A DNA stretch of 64,000 nt from Marasmius tenuissimus (GCA_029532415.1 JAQOTA010000042.1:1240001-1304000); one strand, 5' to 3'. Positions 23,301 through 36,352 are shown, numbered from the stretch's first letter. Notes: generated by a model not told the origin, from the letters alone. A program made the numbers and translations.

Positions 23301-25490
23301 CAAGCCAGCTGGCGAGTTGCCTCAGCCTGGGTTGAAGACAAGGACAGATGAGGAGAGTTGATTCGGATGATGACTCTACTTCATATGGCCTGGACGCCAA
23401 ATCCATTATGAGCCGGGCAGAGATCCGGGTGGGTGTCTGTCGTCGCGTTGATTCTTTTATCCTTCAATTCCTAGCCTGGCTTCCAGCTCAACCCAGAGCT
23501 ACTTTAAGGGAATTAGTATCCTTGTAATCTAGACCAATTTTTTCGAACAAAACAGCCTGATTGAGCACGCACCTCAACAACGATTTCCAATCTGCCGACT
23601 CGACTCCAATCTGTAGGTGTATTGTTTTCAATGGCGGTCAACCGATGGTGTCAGTACAGGCTGAATGACAGTGGTGGTGGTCAAGAGCAAGAGCAGCACG
23701 TGGGACCGACGCGTTGGCTGCCGCGTGAACTAGATCACCAGCGCTATTGTTTCCAGCGCAAGCACCAGTCTCCAGATAGCAGTTCGATAGCAGTTGGTCA
23801 GTGTATTGTGCACAGCGAGCAATCTGGCTGCCTTTGATAAAACTATCGAAAGCCTATTGCATGAGTTCGGAAGTCTGAAATTATCTGACGAGGCATTGAG
23901 CAGTCTTTGGACAGACAGTTGTCACTGTGACACATTCTGACCGGATGCAACCAGTCTTGGGCGCTCTGACCAGCGGCTGATCTTTGGCTCATAAGATTAT
24001 ATCAATCTTTTATCATTCATCAGCCACTGATCATCGTCTTATCAATCTCACCCAGCCTGTCGACGATTGGCCATTGTCTTGCCATTCTACATTCACACTG
24101 GCGGTAAGTGATCATTGTTTGATCATAATACATCATTCTAATCGTAGATTTACAGTATGCAATCATCTACGGTAAGTCTAACTATCACTTGTAACCCCCT
24201 TCAGCCACTGATCAGGGTGGCCTCGTTTCGCTGGTGCACCTGGGTTGGTTGTTTGCAACTCAGGAATTGGATCGGAACCAGGGTAAATCTCACCCAAAAT
24301 TTACCAAGGACGGCAAGTATTCCGGTGTGACAGCCCCACGACGGCATTGATGATTTGATGTTGATGCCGGAGGCAATCCGGTACAGCGCAATATCTGGAA
24401 ACCGGGTGTTATTGTCAACCCAAAAGTATCCAGTACCTTCAGACCTATGTGTTTCTCCAAAAATGACGAATAAACCACGTTCAATCCGAGTCTCACGACC
24501 TCAGACAAAAAGACGGGCTTGATACTGAGTTGCTGATCCTGAACTGGGCTGGACCCAATGCCGCTGCTGAGCCAGGGACGGTCTTTAATATTCATGGTCC
24601 AAAAATCCGGAGTACGTCGATGCTTGTTCCTGTACGGCCACTCTCCGACTTCCCTTTGTCCCAGAAGATCAGCCGGCCTTAGCCTGAATTATGTGAATCA
24701 GACAATACCTTCACGTTAATGCTTGTGCCAGCAGCGTTGCTTTCTGACTTCTCTACTGCTCAGAATGATTGCAGTTTAATACATAAAACTCTTTGCTTTG
24801 GTCACACTATCCTATCAGTTATGACAATGATATGACATGTTACATACAGGTGGAATCTGACATCAAAATGCCCCCAGTGACCGTGTCATTCTCCCTTTGG
24901 TCTATAAACAATATGATAGCCTCGGACCCTCATATCATCCGCCCTGGTCAAGGAAAGGGAAAGATGGATCTCCTATCTATGGAGGTTATAGATTAAGGAA
25001 TCACCGAGAGGGAAACAAGAAGGATTGTGATTAGAGATGCTCCTGCGAGCGCAAAAGGTGGCGGAGTGGTAGCCACTCTGGATACCGAAGGCAAATCATG
25101 GCGCCAACAAACGCCCCTGTCACATCCCTTCACCACAATCTTTTGGTGGAGCGTTGATTGGATTGAGTCGGATGACACTGTCATCTTCTCGCACGCGCTT
25201 TCGGGTGGTCGGGGGTTAAAACCCGGCCGTCTATGTTAGTGTGGGCCCCTTCCATTGGAGAATAAATGTAGAGAAAAAGTTTTGTAGCCACCGCGAGGAA
25301 ATGCCGTTATGCACGGAGTGTGGGGCTCATCTGTTCTGTCTCCTGCTCATGATTCCTAAACTCTCATGTTTGATCCATGCTTTATGGGATCACAGAAAGC
25401 ATTGGCCGGACTGTTACTCTGAACCGATGCTGACATCAGACTTTGGGCATCTTCCTTGACTGGGACATACTCAATCGAGGACCCTGTAAC
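20336..25490. other. 5 kb gene-poor region
   Basis: I find no supported gene. Small frames at 20400-20612 (+, 70 codons) and 21211-21530 (-) have no recognisable domain. Words such as TGATCA/CTGATC are frequent between 22.0 and 24.2 kb, but I could not define a repeat unit. Confidence 0.4.
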
Positions 25491-25710
25491 GCGGCTATGC
25501 TCCGCGTGAGTCAGGTCTCGCTAAGCCTCCAAGCCTATCCAAATAATCCCGTTCTATAGCAGTGAAAACGAGTAGTAGAAGGTACACTACGGTACGGATA
25601 GGCCAAAGGGGATGGTGCGAGGGTAAGAAAGACTAGGGTGACTATCGTCACCCGTGACTATAAATACTCCATCCCGGACCTATGGACCTATATAGGTCCG
25701 AGCCCTTACA
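25491..25710 (+). repeat. dispersed repeat, copy 1 (partner at 45589-45778)
   Basis: Blocks shared with the second copy in the same order and orientation are GGCTATG...CGCGTGAGTC, GCCTCCAAGCCTATCCAAA, GCGAGGGT, GAC/ACCTATGGACCTATA and TCCGAGCCCTTAC. Copy 1 has about 40 extra bases in the middle. It contains a TATA-like ACTATAAATACTCC and a perfect 16-bp palindrome GGACCTATATAGGTCC at 25684-25699. It may be an LTR or SINE-like remnant; no coding capacity. Confidence 0.65.
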
Positions 25711-27298
25711 GACCCGGTCATCTCACGTCACGCTCACATCTAGACTCGCAAGCCGGTGAACCTTTGATGGCGTCCAAATATGGTATTGTGGAGTGTGAAG
25801 TGAAGTAGGTTCACCTACCGACTGGTATGCTCGGTTCACTTTTTGGCGGGTCGACCATTTGTGACTTTGGACTTAGCCAAATTTCGTTGATCGACATTTG
25901 TCGCGAACAAAAGAATTGTTCCTCACATTTCCTCACACATGTTAATACATAAAGAATGTATAACCCTGGTTTGTAGTGACTATTACATTCCTTGGTACCA
26001 CGAAAAGGTAGAAGATGTAGACGAACCCAAGTTATTGCGAAAATTGTGGTGAACGGCGAAACCGAAGGTGAATAAGTCACATGTGACATGCACCAGTAAC
26101 ACGGGAGGAAGGTGGGCACTAAGTAGTACTGTATAACTGCTTTTCTGAGAGGTATTGTGCCTATGTGCATTCGCTGCAGTACACTTAACGGAGAGATTGG
26201 GAGGGAGTTTAAGATCTTGGAGTCTGTTCTGTTGCTGGACTTGGACGTACACAATCAAGTTTGAGATAGTCACAAGCTAGAAGATAAAGAAGACAGTAAA
26301 AGTGAAAGAATAGCTGTGAAAAATATGCACCGAACCGCAAAGCCCCATGCCATGGTCCAAATAATGTGAATCCTTCAGTATCGGACCTAGAATGAAAAGT
26401 AGAGACTGTTGAAAGGGTATTCCAGAGAGAATTTACGACTGGCGTCGAGTCTTCGGAGATGTTGATGAGTATGGTGCGGCAGAGGTCCTGTGCTGCTTCG
26501 AGAAAAGATAGATCTCGTTCGAATCTCGTTTCTGAGTTGACAGTAAGGCGACGCCAAGCTAGCATTGAGGTATTTGGTGTGAAGGCCTAGTTTTCCAGCA
26601 CATACAGCCCATCAGAAGACTCGGTAGTTGTAGATTTGACGAAAGGGTAAAGCGTGGAGGAAGGTAGAGAAAGGTAGTGGAGGTGGTGGTTGTGGGGGCA
26701 AATTGCGAGTGAGCGGAATTTCGCTAAGTCCGTTGTCACAAATGCGTGACACGGTAAAAATTGAACCGAGCATACCAGCCTAGCTCACATCTACTAGGCG
26801 TTGTTTTTTTTTCGTTGTGATGCCGCCAGAATCCAACGGTACGAAGGTATTCGTTATTCTTAAAATCAAATCAGAGAGAGTCATTGTTTCCGAACACGGG
26901 AAGTCATACCATAATCCAGGCTTTGGATATAGGTGGAGTTAGTACACGAGATGAAAGTTTTAACACTGAACCGTACATATTTTTGATTGAGGTGAGGTCA
27001 GGACTGGATATTAATCCACAGTCAGGCCGATACGGGGAAATCGGAGGCTCGAAGTGCCCCCGATCGATGTAGATTTGGTTCATATCATAATTCCCTCTTC
27101 CCGTCTCATAGACGCGGATAGCTCTATTCTAACAGCGCTAGCAGAAGCACAACCCTAAGTCATTCGCTCCATCTACAAATATAGCCAGCGTACCCGTACC
27201 ACTTGAAAATACAACGACGGAGAAGGAAACCTGATTAAAGATAGAGAGGAGCATGTGGCCGGTGGGAAAGGTACTGTATGTAATATATGAAGAAGGAA
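25711..27298. other. no confident gene
   Basis: A minus-strand frame at 26209-26565 begins MLAWRRLTVNSETRFERD and includes hydrophobic LLYLLACDYL, but neither it nor its neighbours show a family I know. I leave it as a possible exon only. Confidence 0.3.
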
Positions 27299-27680
27299 TA
27301 CTGACCTATTTTATTCAATTCATATGGGGCTTTTGGTGTGATGAAAAATTTTGCCGGTGCAAATTCGTATGGTGGACAAGTGACCGGTGACAAAGATGAA
27401 ATTCGTATGGAACTTTCAGGCCACCAGTCACTAGGAGAGAACGAGTGAGGAGAGGGATGACGGGTGTGGCTGCCGCAAGCAGAAATCCGCGAAAAACACC
27501 TGATTTGGGCCAAAAAATCCTGGAAAAGGTAAGTTTCTCCGTTTTTAAGCTCCTCCGAGATTTGTCACATTTTGAGACAATTCGTATGACCCCCCTGTGA
27601 CTGGGTGACCATATGAAAAACTTTCGTATACCCAGGGGCCTGTGACGTGTGATATACGAATTGAATAAAATAGGTCAGTA
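27299..27680. mobile_element. TA-flanked TIR element, 382 bp (TACTGAC family copy 1)
   Basis: The termini CTGACCTATTTTATTCAATT and their inverse are flanked by TA on both sides, as in Tc1/mariner-type MITEs. The interior holds paired words such as ATTCGTATG / CATACGAAT. The right-hand 300 bp is the reverse complement of 63721-64000, including CACCTGATTTGGGCC and the GTGACTGGGTGACC block. There is no transposase. Confidence 0.82.
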
Positions 27681-28358
27681 ATCTGAAGGTCTGGTTGTCT
27701 TCAACCCCAATAGCTGAGGCACCAGTGGATCCTCGAGTATCCGCCCCGTGCTTCCATTGGTATCAGCAGTCCCGATAAAAAAGAGCAGCCTCTGGCATTG
27801 GCAATGGCGAGCGCTGTATATGGTGGGATGTAGGACTTACCAAAATAACGAATATAGCCTGCTCCCTTCGTCAGTATAGGGCCGCCAGCAATTGAACGAG
27901 TCACGGTGGAGAAGAGGGGCCGGGTAAATGTACGGAGCTGGACGTTTTAATAGAGTGGTATTTTCATCTGATGCCCACGATGCTGAAGTAAGCTCAGTGC
28001 TGCCTGAGACTCGCATAAAGGTGAGACGGGGCGAAACACGGGACAGAGAGCAAAACGTATGCGTAATAATCGCAATCAACCCAGCCCAAACTCCGTCTAT
28101 TATTCACATTCGTCATCTCACAGCTGAAAGTTGCCCACTAATCGCAATGCTCGTTTATCCTCCATGCTTCCTCCATTTAAACCGGTGGCTGGCGAATATA
28201 GTTCCTGAACCCTAATAGCAATAGATCTGATGAACAACGCTGAACTTGTCCATCACGACGAGGGTACGGCAGTCCATAAGCCAGTCTTCATTCGTGACAA
28301 TTTGCTACCACCAATCTGATACGGCAACAACGTCTTCCTTCCAATAACATCGCTCGTT
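27681..28358. other. no gene recognised
   Basis: Short open frames without motifs on both strands; this is the downstream flank of the membrane-protein remnant. Confidence 0.35.
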
Positions 28359-29862
28359 TCACGGCAGATACGATCCAGATAGTAATACGGTTAAGTGAAT
28401 CGACTTTGGGAGGCCATGTTGGCCTTGCAGCCTCGGGAATGTTCGGAAAGATGGCTGCTCCCCGAGTGTCGCTTTTAAGCGACCCGTAGATGTCACTAGA
28501 TCGAAAAAACTAGCTGAAAGGAACATGTCTTGTAACGTCACGAACATACCCAACGTGGGGTACGACCTACAAAGTTGAGGCTTGAGAAGGAAAGCTGCCT
28601 GCGTAACTTCAAGGGGAACACGATTTCGGAACGAGGAATTCGGATTGAGATCCCGCTGAAATACGAGAGGGTCACGTTCCCAGCGAATATGCTGTCCACA
28701 GATCCATGAGAAGTATCTATACAGCAGGTGGGCGGCGAGCATGAAGATAACCAATCCATCCACATATGTAAGCCCAGCCAAACCCTTCGCGAGGCGAGAA
28801 AGACGAAGCGTGACCGAGTAGAGGCATGGTCCATGCGAATGAGGGCCTCGTTCCCCAATGGCTATCCCAACCGAAGAATACGAGAGTGCCAATGAAGGAG
28901 CTAATCTTCACGTTGTTTTGATGGTGATAAGTCCCTGAATGATTGGTCTTGCGAGACGTCCAACAAGACTGAGCGGAGCTATGCATACAGTCCAGTTTAC
29001 AACCGTAGCAGGAGAAGAGAAGAAGCGTATATCTCAAAGCTATAACCGTTCAAAGCCTCTTGGGGAGCAATAGCAATGGGATTGGACATCGCCAGCCTGC
29101 GAATGATGGAGGTAGAATATACCCATTGGCCCTTAGAGTGGAACGAGGGTATAATAATGAGGAATAGACACGCAGCGTTGGGTAGTGTCGCGGAAATGGT
29201 CCTATGTCTGTGAAAATATCTATACGCTGGGCGCCGGTATGGATGCAGAAGGAAACGTACCTTCAAATGTCAGCAGTACTTCTATGGCCACCTCACACTT
29301 CCTCTCAAGACTCACACTGCCCAAAATTCTTTGAAACCCGAGGCCTGATGCTGGGTAAGTGCAGGCTAAAATCTAAGACCGCGGGCAGCAATAAATTGAG
29401 CTTCCAACGCATAGGGTCGATAGGAGAAGCGGGAACGAAGGGAACGGGTGGAAGGGGGAGAGAGATATTGAGACAGGACGTTTCCCACCTCAACATCGAT
29501 CAACCAATGCCCATGAATTGACCTCGCATAGGTGTAAAACAGTGGGGTTATGGTGACGGCGATGAAAACACCGACCCCAGATCCTACCAAATTGCATCGC
29601 TTGATTGGTGTCGTTTGACTGTCAGCTATGGTAAGTATATCACGCGCATTCAAAGGTCCTCAGACACTACTCACCAAAAAAATCGATCGGGAAGGGGTAG
29701 GGAGTGGTTATAGAGGAAGAGACCATGGAGGCGAGGAGGAAAGAGAGGCCCGCGTTCTGGGACCCAGCTCCGAGATTTGCCGGCCGGGCGAGGAGACTTT
29801 AGGGCCGGTTGATCAATAACTTCCACGTGTTTCTTCCATCGTCCGCTCTCCCTGGCGTTCAT
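28359..29862 (-). pseudogene. multi-pass membrane-protein gene, frameshifted
   Basis: The candidate first exon (from ATG at 29862) ends DRFF and joins across an intron (about 29690-29635) to QTTPIKRCNLVGSGVGVFIA..., a transmembrane helix followed by TYARSIHGHW. Further down, FIGTLVFFGWDSHWGTRPSFAW is followed, only after a one-base frame change near 28815, by LYSVTLRLSRLAKGLAGLTY and VDGLVIFMLAAHLLYRYF. The continuity of hydrophobic segments across the shift argues for a broken gene. The first-exon sequence also occurs at 36.8 and 41.9 kb, which suggests a dispersed gene family. I do not recognise a function, and intermediate exons are not resolved. Confidence 0.5.
29700..29835 (-). repeat. 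dispersed exon-like repeat, copy R1
   Basis: On the minus strand it encodes RWKKHVEVIDQPALK...RPAGKS. Copies are at 36745-36860 (R2, WEKHVKMSDQPTLK...RPAGKS) and 41886-41975 (R3, DQPALK...AGKS). The amino-acid pattern is better kept than the DNA in part, so this may be a coding exon of a gene family rather than a transposon. Confidence 0.6.
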
Positions 29863-32688
29863 CTCAGTCTGGTACAGCTTCTAGCGTCGAATTTATAGCC
29901 TTTTGGGGGACTGATGGCACAATTGCGGAGGAAAAGATATATGAAAAACAAATCCAGGAAAGGGGCGGCGCGGTCGAAGAAGTGGAAGTCGAGGTAACAC
30001 CACTCTAAATTTAGCATCCTTCGACCAAAACCTCTTCTAAATCCAAATCCACCTCAATTCACCCTCAAACCTGCCTGTACCTTCCCCGAAAAGTGGCCGA
30101 AACATCTTCGAAGACGCTGATCTCGCCATCTTTGTACCACCACCTATTTTTCTATATATCGACAAACCGTGGAACGTGGCATCCATTTTCCAGAGAGCTG
30201 TACCCAGCTCAACCACTCCACTTGCGGGTCGACTAGCGTTGGTCTACCCAGGAGTCAACTTGTGCGTCTTTTCGACTGAAGATTGACGGAGCCTTGACTA
30301 CCTCCCTAGTACTAGTACGCCCTTGGCTCCCTACTGGAAAGCAAATCGAAATATTGGAGCTCGACTCCGGGGCTTGTACGTTCCCTTACCCAGAAATAAT
30401 GCTACCTTTGAAGATTGTTTCGGCTTCGGGTATGTTCCGTGATTTAACATTCTCGTCAAGTTGACAATACAGATTTTTCACGCTGAGCAAAGTTCATTTA
30501 TCGTCTTGTGAACCTCGAGTTTTACTCTGTAATATGTTACGAGGGAGCAAGCGTTGTTATGAAGCTCCGCTGGACAAGCCCTCGCTCAATGCCGACCTCT
30601 CCTCATCCTCAATGTCGCGGTCAGCGTATAAGACTGGCATGTTGGTACAGTGCATTGAAATTCCACTCTGAACATAATCCAAGTGTTGGCTATGGATGGG
30701 ACTAAAATTTGCCATCAATCCCAATGACTGACTGAATCTCCACAAGACCTCGTCAAAATGCTGGATATACAATGACACTGGTTGCTCATCATTGTCAACA
30801 AGCTCTTTACCGCCTTCTCCAGCCTGTTGCTACATCTCTCGCTGTATCTGGAACCACTGTCTCAGGTTCGCCCATGGAGACCATTATACGTTTTAATTCT
30901 GACATTAGGTCCTCATATCTCGAAAAACACTGATCTGCATGTCTCCTCAGATACTCGTCGGCCCATGTGATGTTGACAACTTGTGTCTTTTCACCCTCAG
31001 CACAACCGCAACAGCAATATGAAACCCATCATCTCGCAAAGCTAATCAGAAAGTTCGACACATTGTCTCCCCGGTCTGATCAACACGGTTTCGGCCCCCG
31101 TGATGTTATGGATTCTCAACGGTGCGTGCATCATTCTCCTCCACCGTCACCGCCATGCTCAGCTCGTGTGAGTTCAGCCTATGTAGAACAATATCTCAAG
31201 GAAAAGGAGGAGAAAGTGCGATTATCTTTTGTCGCACCAGCCACGCTGCGCTGCACTCGATTGTTCATGTTTCTGTATTGCGACGTTCAGCATATACAGG
31301 GACCTCGATACATGCGCAGAAGTCCCTCTGACAACATTCAATTATAGCCCTAGAAGTCAAGAACAAACGGGATGAACCAGCCCAATCGAGAGCAGGCAAA
31401 TGGTATGTGTGACATTGATATGTATCTATGTCCCAGCTGATCGGAACTTTCATTAGTATACATCCACCATTTGTTATTGGCCGATAGCAAGTATCTACGA
31501 CGCTTGTCATGACCATGTCCTCGCTCTTCGAGGCTTTCAGGGTTCTTTGATTGGTACCCAGAACACAATCATGAACTCAAGTGGTGCGCAAGGCGCGCGA
31601 TCATATCAATCTACGTTACCTCAGAATATCGGTGGTTCATGCCCATCCTGTGCCAGTGTTCGGCGAAGTCTTTACGTCTTTACCTGTCTAGAACGTCCGT
31701 CGTTGATACTGCATTGCGTAAAACCAAGTAGAATCGAGTAATCCTCATCGCCGATGAGTTGAATATGTAATATATCTTTTGGTCTCTTTAGTCAGGCCGG
31801 GCTCATATGATCTCTTAAATATGAACGTCACGGCTTGATCTACCACTATCTCTTTGTCGTTCGCAGCACCCAACGGTACTTATGAGGCAGCCTACTGAAC
31901 CATTCATTTGCCGCCCGAATTATGCTCTCTACTAATGCCAGATTTTCAGGTACGTGTGCGCTATCCCGTTGACGTCGATTTCCGTGCTGATCAAAGTACC
32001 TTTAGAAATATAACAGCTCGAAGCATACCGTGAGGTAGTACTTCGGGTCGTACCGGGGGAATTGGATGGAGAGAAACCGCGATGGCCTAATATCCAACTC
32101 GGATGGGTACCTCGGTTTTATTTCGTCTCGGTGTACTGTGTCTATCCCCTAGCCAGCGGCGACATGCGATGTATCATTATCAATCATGTACGTGGTCGCT
32201 ATGCCGACACCTAGTGCTTTCATTCTTGTCATTATTTTAGGGGGAAACACAAGTACTTGACTATACCTCGTGTATTCTACCCACTCTTCAGGATGGCTTC
32301 GAATCCCCGAACCACAACTAGCCATGATAGGTTGCTCGCCCTCCACATATGCCAGCCTCTGAATGGCCATGGCGGTAAGTTTTATGGCGACAACTCGAAG
32401 CCGCTGCACATGCATCGTCGTGAAAAGCAGCCTGCTGGTGACCCGTTCTTAGCCGTATTGTTCACTGGAGAATAAGGTAATAGTCATTCTGCAAAACAAT
32501 ACAAATAGGGTTTCGTGAGGAAACAAGAGCAAGTACACGTTTGTAGTCTACAAATCCCGAGTATCAACCAGATCCCATTCATCCGGAACGTCAGTGGGGC
32601 CTCTCGAGTTCACAATCTCGGACTTTCTCTTCTGTTGAGGCTCAGTGGAAACGGCTGATGTCTGTTCAGTATCCTTATGTGTAGGTAT
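29863..32688. other. 2.8 kb without a recognisable gene
   Basis: Several frames of 60-126 codons exist, but none carries a motif or plausible splice continuation. Downstream flank of the pseudokinase-like gene at the right end. Confidence 0.4.
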
Positions 32689-34888
32689 TCACAGAATATT
32701 CGCACCGTTCTTCTTTGTCCAGAGTCCGAAGCCTTTGACCAGGAGAGCAGGAATCGAACACTTCTCTTCATGCACGACTTCGGATTGTGTAGGCATATCT
32801 ATGAGTGAGAATGTTGATGGGGAAGCGAGTTGAGATCTCGAGGAGGACAGTTCTTCGTCACCGGAGTCTTCATCATCCGAGTCTTCAAGCTCAGTCATCC
32901 TTCTATCATGAGGATCGCCTGGGGCAAGCATCAAGTTGTATTGAAGATAGAATAAATGCAACACACACCTCGTATCAATGCGGGATATCCGTGATTGTGA
33001 GCATATTGCTTGCCATCGGACTCATAGCCTTTGTTGCACAGATCTGTTTTAGCAAACTTGTACTCGTCGGGAAACCACCATGACCCGATCCACTCCCAAA
33101 CTTCTAGCTCAGGTATCTCATATTTCTCCCGGTCCTTCTCTGAAATTGTAACCTTTCCTTTCGGGTCCGATGTCCAGTAGAACAGAGGATTGGGTAAGGG
33201 AACATGTACACAGTACATTCCATTGATGTGCTCGACACAGAGTGATGGAACAAAGAGGTAAGCAGGTGGAGATGATGTGTGGTTATGGGAAAATTTGCCA
33301 GTCAGGGAGAATCCTACTTCATCAATGAAATCTGGATATAGATATTAGATGGAGGTGAATATGCAAAGATAACTAGTCAAAAACTTACGGGTCCAGGGAC
33401 TGACCATTGATGAATCATGCTGACTGAGATAAGCCCCCCGGAGTTGATCTCGGTCCTTCAACGGAAGGCGCAATGAGAAGCGTAGACTGATTCGAGCCTC
33501 GTGAATGTTGGACGATTGAAAGTCCACCCGTGAATATACTACATTGCTCAGTAAACTATTGGATGAGGAGATGGATGTGGGCACACCTTTTCCAGAGTAA
33601 CTTGCCTTGATGTTGTGGCTGCGTGACTCAAAGTGCCATTCAGGAGGCAGAGTGGAAGGGAAGTGAGCAAGAACATCTCTTCTCCACCCGACAACGGCGC
33701 CAAATGTCAGGAGGCCCTGTGGTGCATAGTTTGACAGGTCATCTCTCCCCATTTTCCCCAAGGACACAGCACAGCCCAACAGGCTACCGAAAGTGCGCTC
33801 GAAATAGGCGGTGATGTCATCAACATCGAGTTGGGGACGAGTTCCTTGGGGAAGTGGGGTCAATGAGGAGTCGGAATCGCCATCCTCCCATTGTTCGATG
33901 GAGGTGGAAGCCGGGTCGTAGAGCCAAGATCCGGCGTTGAGATCGAATGTCCAGTCGGACCACTCGTCCGAAACCTGGTGTACTATATTTAGCCAGGAAC
34001 CACTAAACATAGCCACTCACCGGAACTGCCACAGAGTCATCGGCACGGAGGACTCGGATTGCGAGGCTCTGAAGACACTGTCAGCAGGGAGTGGGTAGAA
34101 GAGTGATAAGCGTACGCATGTATAATCCAGGTAGAAATGAACCAATCCATCTTCGGGATATCGCCCAAAAAGCTCTTCTCCATTGGCCAGCTCTGGATCC
34201 CAGCCCAGTCAGCCGCGTTTGACAATCGGCTTGGCAAAAGCTGTCGTACCTGCGTGCAAAAGAATTGTGGGCATCTCCGCTGCTACTAGTCCCAACATCT
34301 GAGCAAAACCCAGCGATCTAGATGCAATGAATGAGATGGTATTATCCAAGATTTGGACCAGATTGACCCCCACCTATTGGTTGAGTATGCATCGTAGAAC
34401 TGCTTCCACACCTTTATGGGCTCGTCAATCCCGGGTTCAGTCTATCAATATTCAGGAGAACTCACGAGGTGTATGATATCGTTGTCTTTCCTATCAATTG
34501 GCTCAACCGTAACCGCGGTGAACGTTCGATAAGGCAGCTGGGCAATTTCTACAGTTTGATATCTCTTTTTAACCCACACCCGCCTCACTTCCCTCCAAAA
34601 TGGATTTGTGTTCTTCACATAGAGGCTCGTGTTGACGGACGAAACCTCGCTCCGAAGTATCAAGTCGCCCAAACAGAATTCTCTGAACAGATCTTGTCGC
34701 GGCTAAGTGAATTTCAGTACAATGACCACTCGTAAATCACATGAAGGACATACCATGAGCGTATTCCTCGCTTCGCCCTCGCACCTTCCAGACCGACATT
34801 GGATATTCATGACGTTCCCAGCAATATGCGTGAACTGTGGACTGCCAACAAAAGTGAGGTCGTGCGCGCGTTCGAAAAAAGTAGACAT
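32689..34888 (-). CDS. pseudokinase-like Agaricomycete protein, nine exons, 593 aa
   Basis: Exons: 34888-34754, 34702-34466, 34411-34374, 34317-34250, 34192-34116, 34068-34021, 33974-33389, 33331-32969 and 32918-32689; all joins keep phase. The N-terminus STFFERAHDLTFVGSPQF...IAGNVMN matches the F-x-A...G..F..V.GN motif that opens many agaric hypothetical proteins. The middle (RTFTAVTVE, AYSTNRSLGFAQM, PTILLHAELANGEELFGRY, VHFYLDYTC, SDEWSDWTFDLNAGSWLYDP) follows the kinase-like core of that family, and NPLFYWTSDPKGKV...YEIPELEVWEW the C-terminal segment. The tail is acidic (DSDDEDSGDEE). I see no catalytic Lys/HRD/DFG set, so a regulatory rather than enzymatic role is inferred. Family assignment is from memory of its sequence pattern; function is unknown. 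Confidence 0.85.
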
Positions 34889-35007
34889 TGTGGTTGAGGT
34901 GAGGGAGAACGGGGGCAAGCGTAGATGTCTGATTGGTATATGTGAAACCCCAGCTCATCTTCCCACTGACTCGTGATTTACACGCCTTGCTAGCACTCAT
35001 AGACCCA

Positions 35008-35753
35008 TCAATCAGACGTCTCGAGACACGCCTTTGATCGAGTATTCCTGTTTAGCTCCACAGAAGGATATAGCTCATTCACATTGCAAGCATAGTGATC
35101 AATAGAAGTGTCCCGTAAGAGTATGTGATCAACGTCGACGAACAGCAGATTGATACACTGTGAGTGAGCCGCATGAATGTCCATCCGCCATTCGGTAAGC
35201 TTTAGTAGTAGCAATAAATACTCAAAAAGATTGACTCCCTCCGGATAACCTTGATAGGCTTTCACTTGGCTCGCTTTTAGCCCTCGACGCCAGAGTGCGT
35301 ACCCTCTATCGCTCCGACACGCGGCGAACGCGTTGGATCATTTGTTCTTGTTGATGAAACGTAAAATGAACAGCGGCTGCGGAACGTGTACCTTTGACGC
35401 TCATATCAGGGTGACCGATCTGTCGGTTCGCTGTTCTTCCCAATCGAGAGGTGAAATGGACTGCGATACCGGTCATTCCGGAGCGAGATGGTTTTATCTG
35501 AACTCCACTCGTACTGGATTTGTGACGTGATTGGGTCATGAAAGTTCCAGTCACAAGGGAACTCATAACGCAAGTTAATGTATGAACGTTCAGAAGAATT
35601 GATCGGAGGCGCTGCGGGAGGCGAGAATGGTAAGGTAGCTTCCAAGGATCGAGGACAGTGAGTCAAATAGGGCCCTTCGTCCGTACCATTTTTGATGCTG
35701 AGAACACTCAGTAAGTAACAAAAACCGAGGGAACGGATGTAAAGCACACGCAT
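35008..35753 (-). CDS. hypothetical protein, structure unresolved
   Basis: From ATG at 35753 the frame begins MRVLYIRSLGFCYLLSVLS, signal-peptide-like, and runs to a stop at 35406. Overlapping and downstream frames (35566-35306 and 35265-35008, the latter with FEYLLLLLKLTEW) could be further exons. No domain is recognised and I could not find a phase-consistent model, so this may not be a gene. Confidence 0.25.
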
Positions 35754-35919
35754 TGGGTTGTACGATTTGCCTCGAACAACAAGCTCAAATCAACCACGGG
35801 CCTGAGGCTCGTCATCCCTCTGTTATCACCTCAACTTCAACACAAAGGCTCAGCGACAAATCAGGGCAAAGAGAACGTGTTCCTCATCGCTGAGATACAC
35901 GAGCATCACCCAAACCTGA

Positions 35920-35952
35920 CCTGCTAAATACTAAAGTTTAGTATTTAGCAGG
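35920..35952. repeat. perfect 33-bp palindrome
   Basis: CCTGCTAAATACTAAA (35920-35935), one central G, then the exact reverse complement (35937-35952). This is the longest perfect palindrome I noticed in unique sequence of the window. Confidence 0.85.
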
Positions 35953-35983
35953 ATATAGAAGGTGGAAGATAGAAAGATTCAAG

Positions 35984-36352
35984 ATGACCCGATCCGATCG
36001 AGGCATAACGAGCACGGGGGGCCTGCAAGTTTATGAGTGGGTACGTCCAATATGTAGAGTTACCGTCACGATTGGTCAAAGAAGGTTGAGTGGATATCGT
36101 GTAAATATGTACAGCTCCCAGAGAATGTCGTTGGCTGTGGCTTGGACCCGTAGGATTCCAGAGTATCACACGAAGCGGATAAAGGAGTGGCAAGATATAA
36201 AGAGAGTGAAAGCACTTATACCAATCGCGTCGAACGAGGTGTGCAAAGAAAAGGAACGGAGATTAATTGAAGGGTTATTGACAACAATAGATACACGGAT
36301 GGCACGTCTTATTGGGCGTGGGGAGCCGGAGAATGAGAAGGAAGGCGAGTGA
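35984..36352 (+). CDS. hypothetical basic protein, 122 aa, uncertain
   Basis: A single open frame starts 32 bp after the palindrome. It is rich in Arg/Lys with a charged helical C-terminal half (KEKERRLIEGLLTTIDTRMARLIGRGEPENEKEGE). No family is recognised and no neighbour supports it; it could be chance. Confidence 0.25.
   Translation: MTRSDRGITSTGGLQVYEWVRPICRVTVTIGQRRLSGYRVNMYSSQRMSLAVAWTRRIPEYHTKRIKEWQDIKRVKALIPIASNEVCKEKERRLIEGLLTTIDTRMARLIGRGEPENEKEGE

Noticed and set aside
22000..24250. Frequent TGATCA/CTGATC words as a repeat element
   Set aside because: No consistent unit, spacing or boundary could be defined.
34200..34250. TGA within the pseudokinase-like gene (after KPIVKRG)
   Set aside because: It falls inside an intron (34249-34193) whose removal gives the conserved HAELANGEELF in phase.
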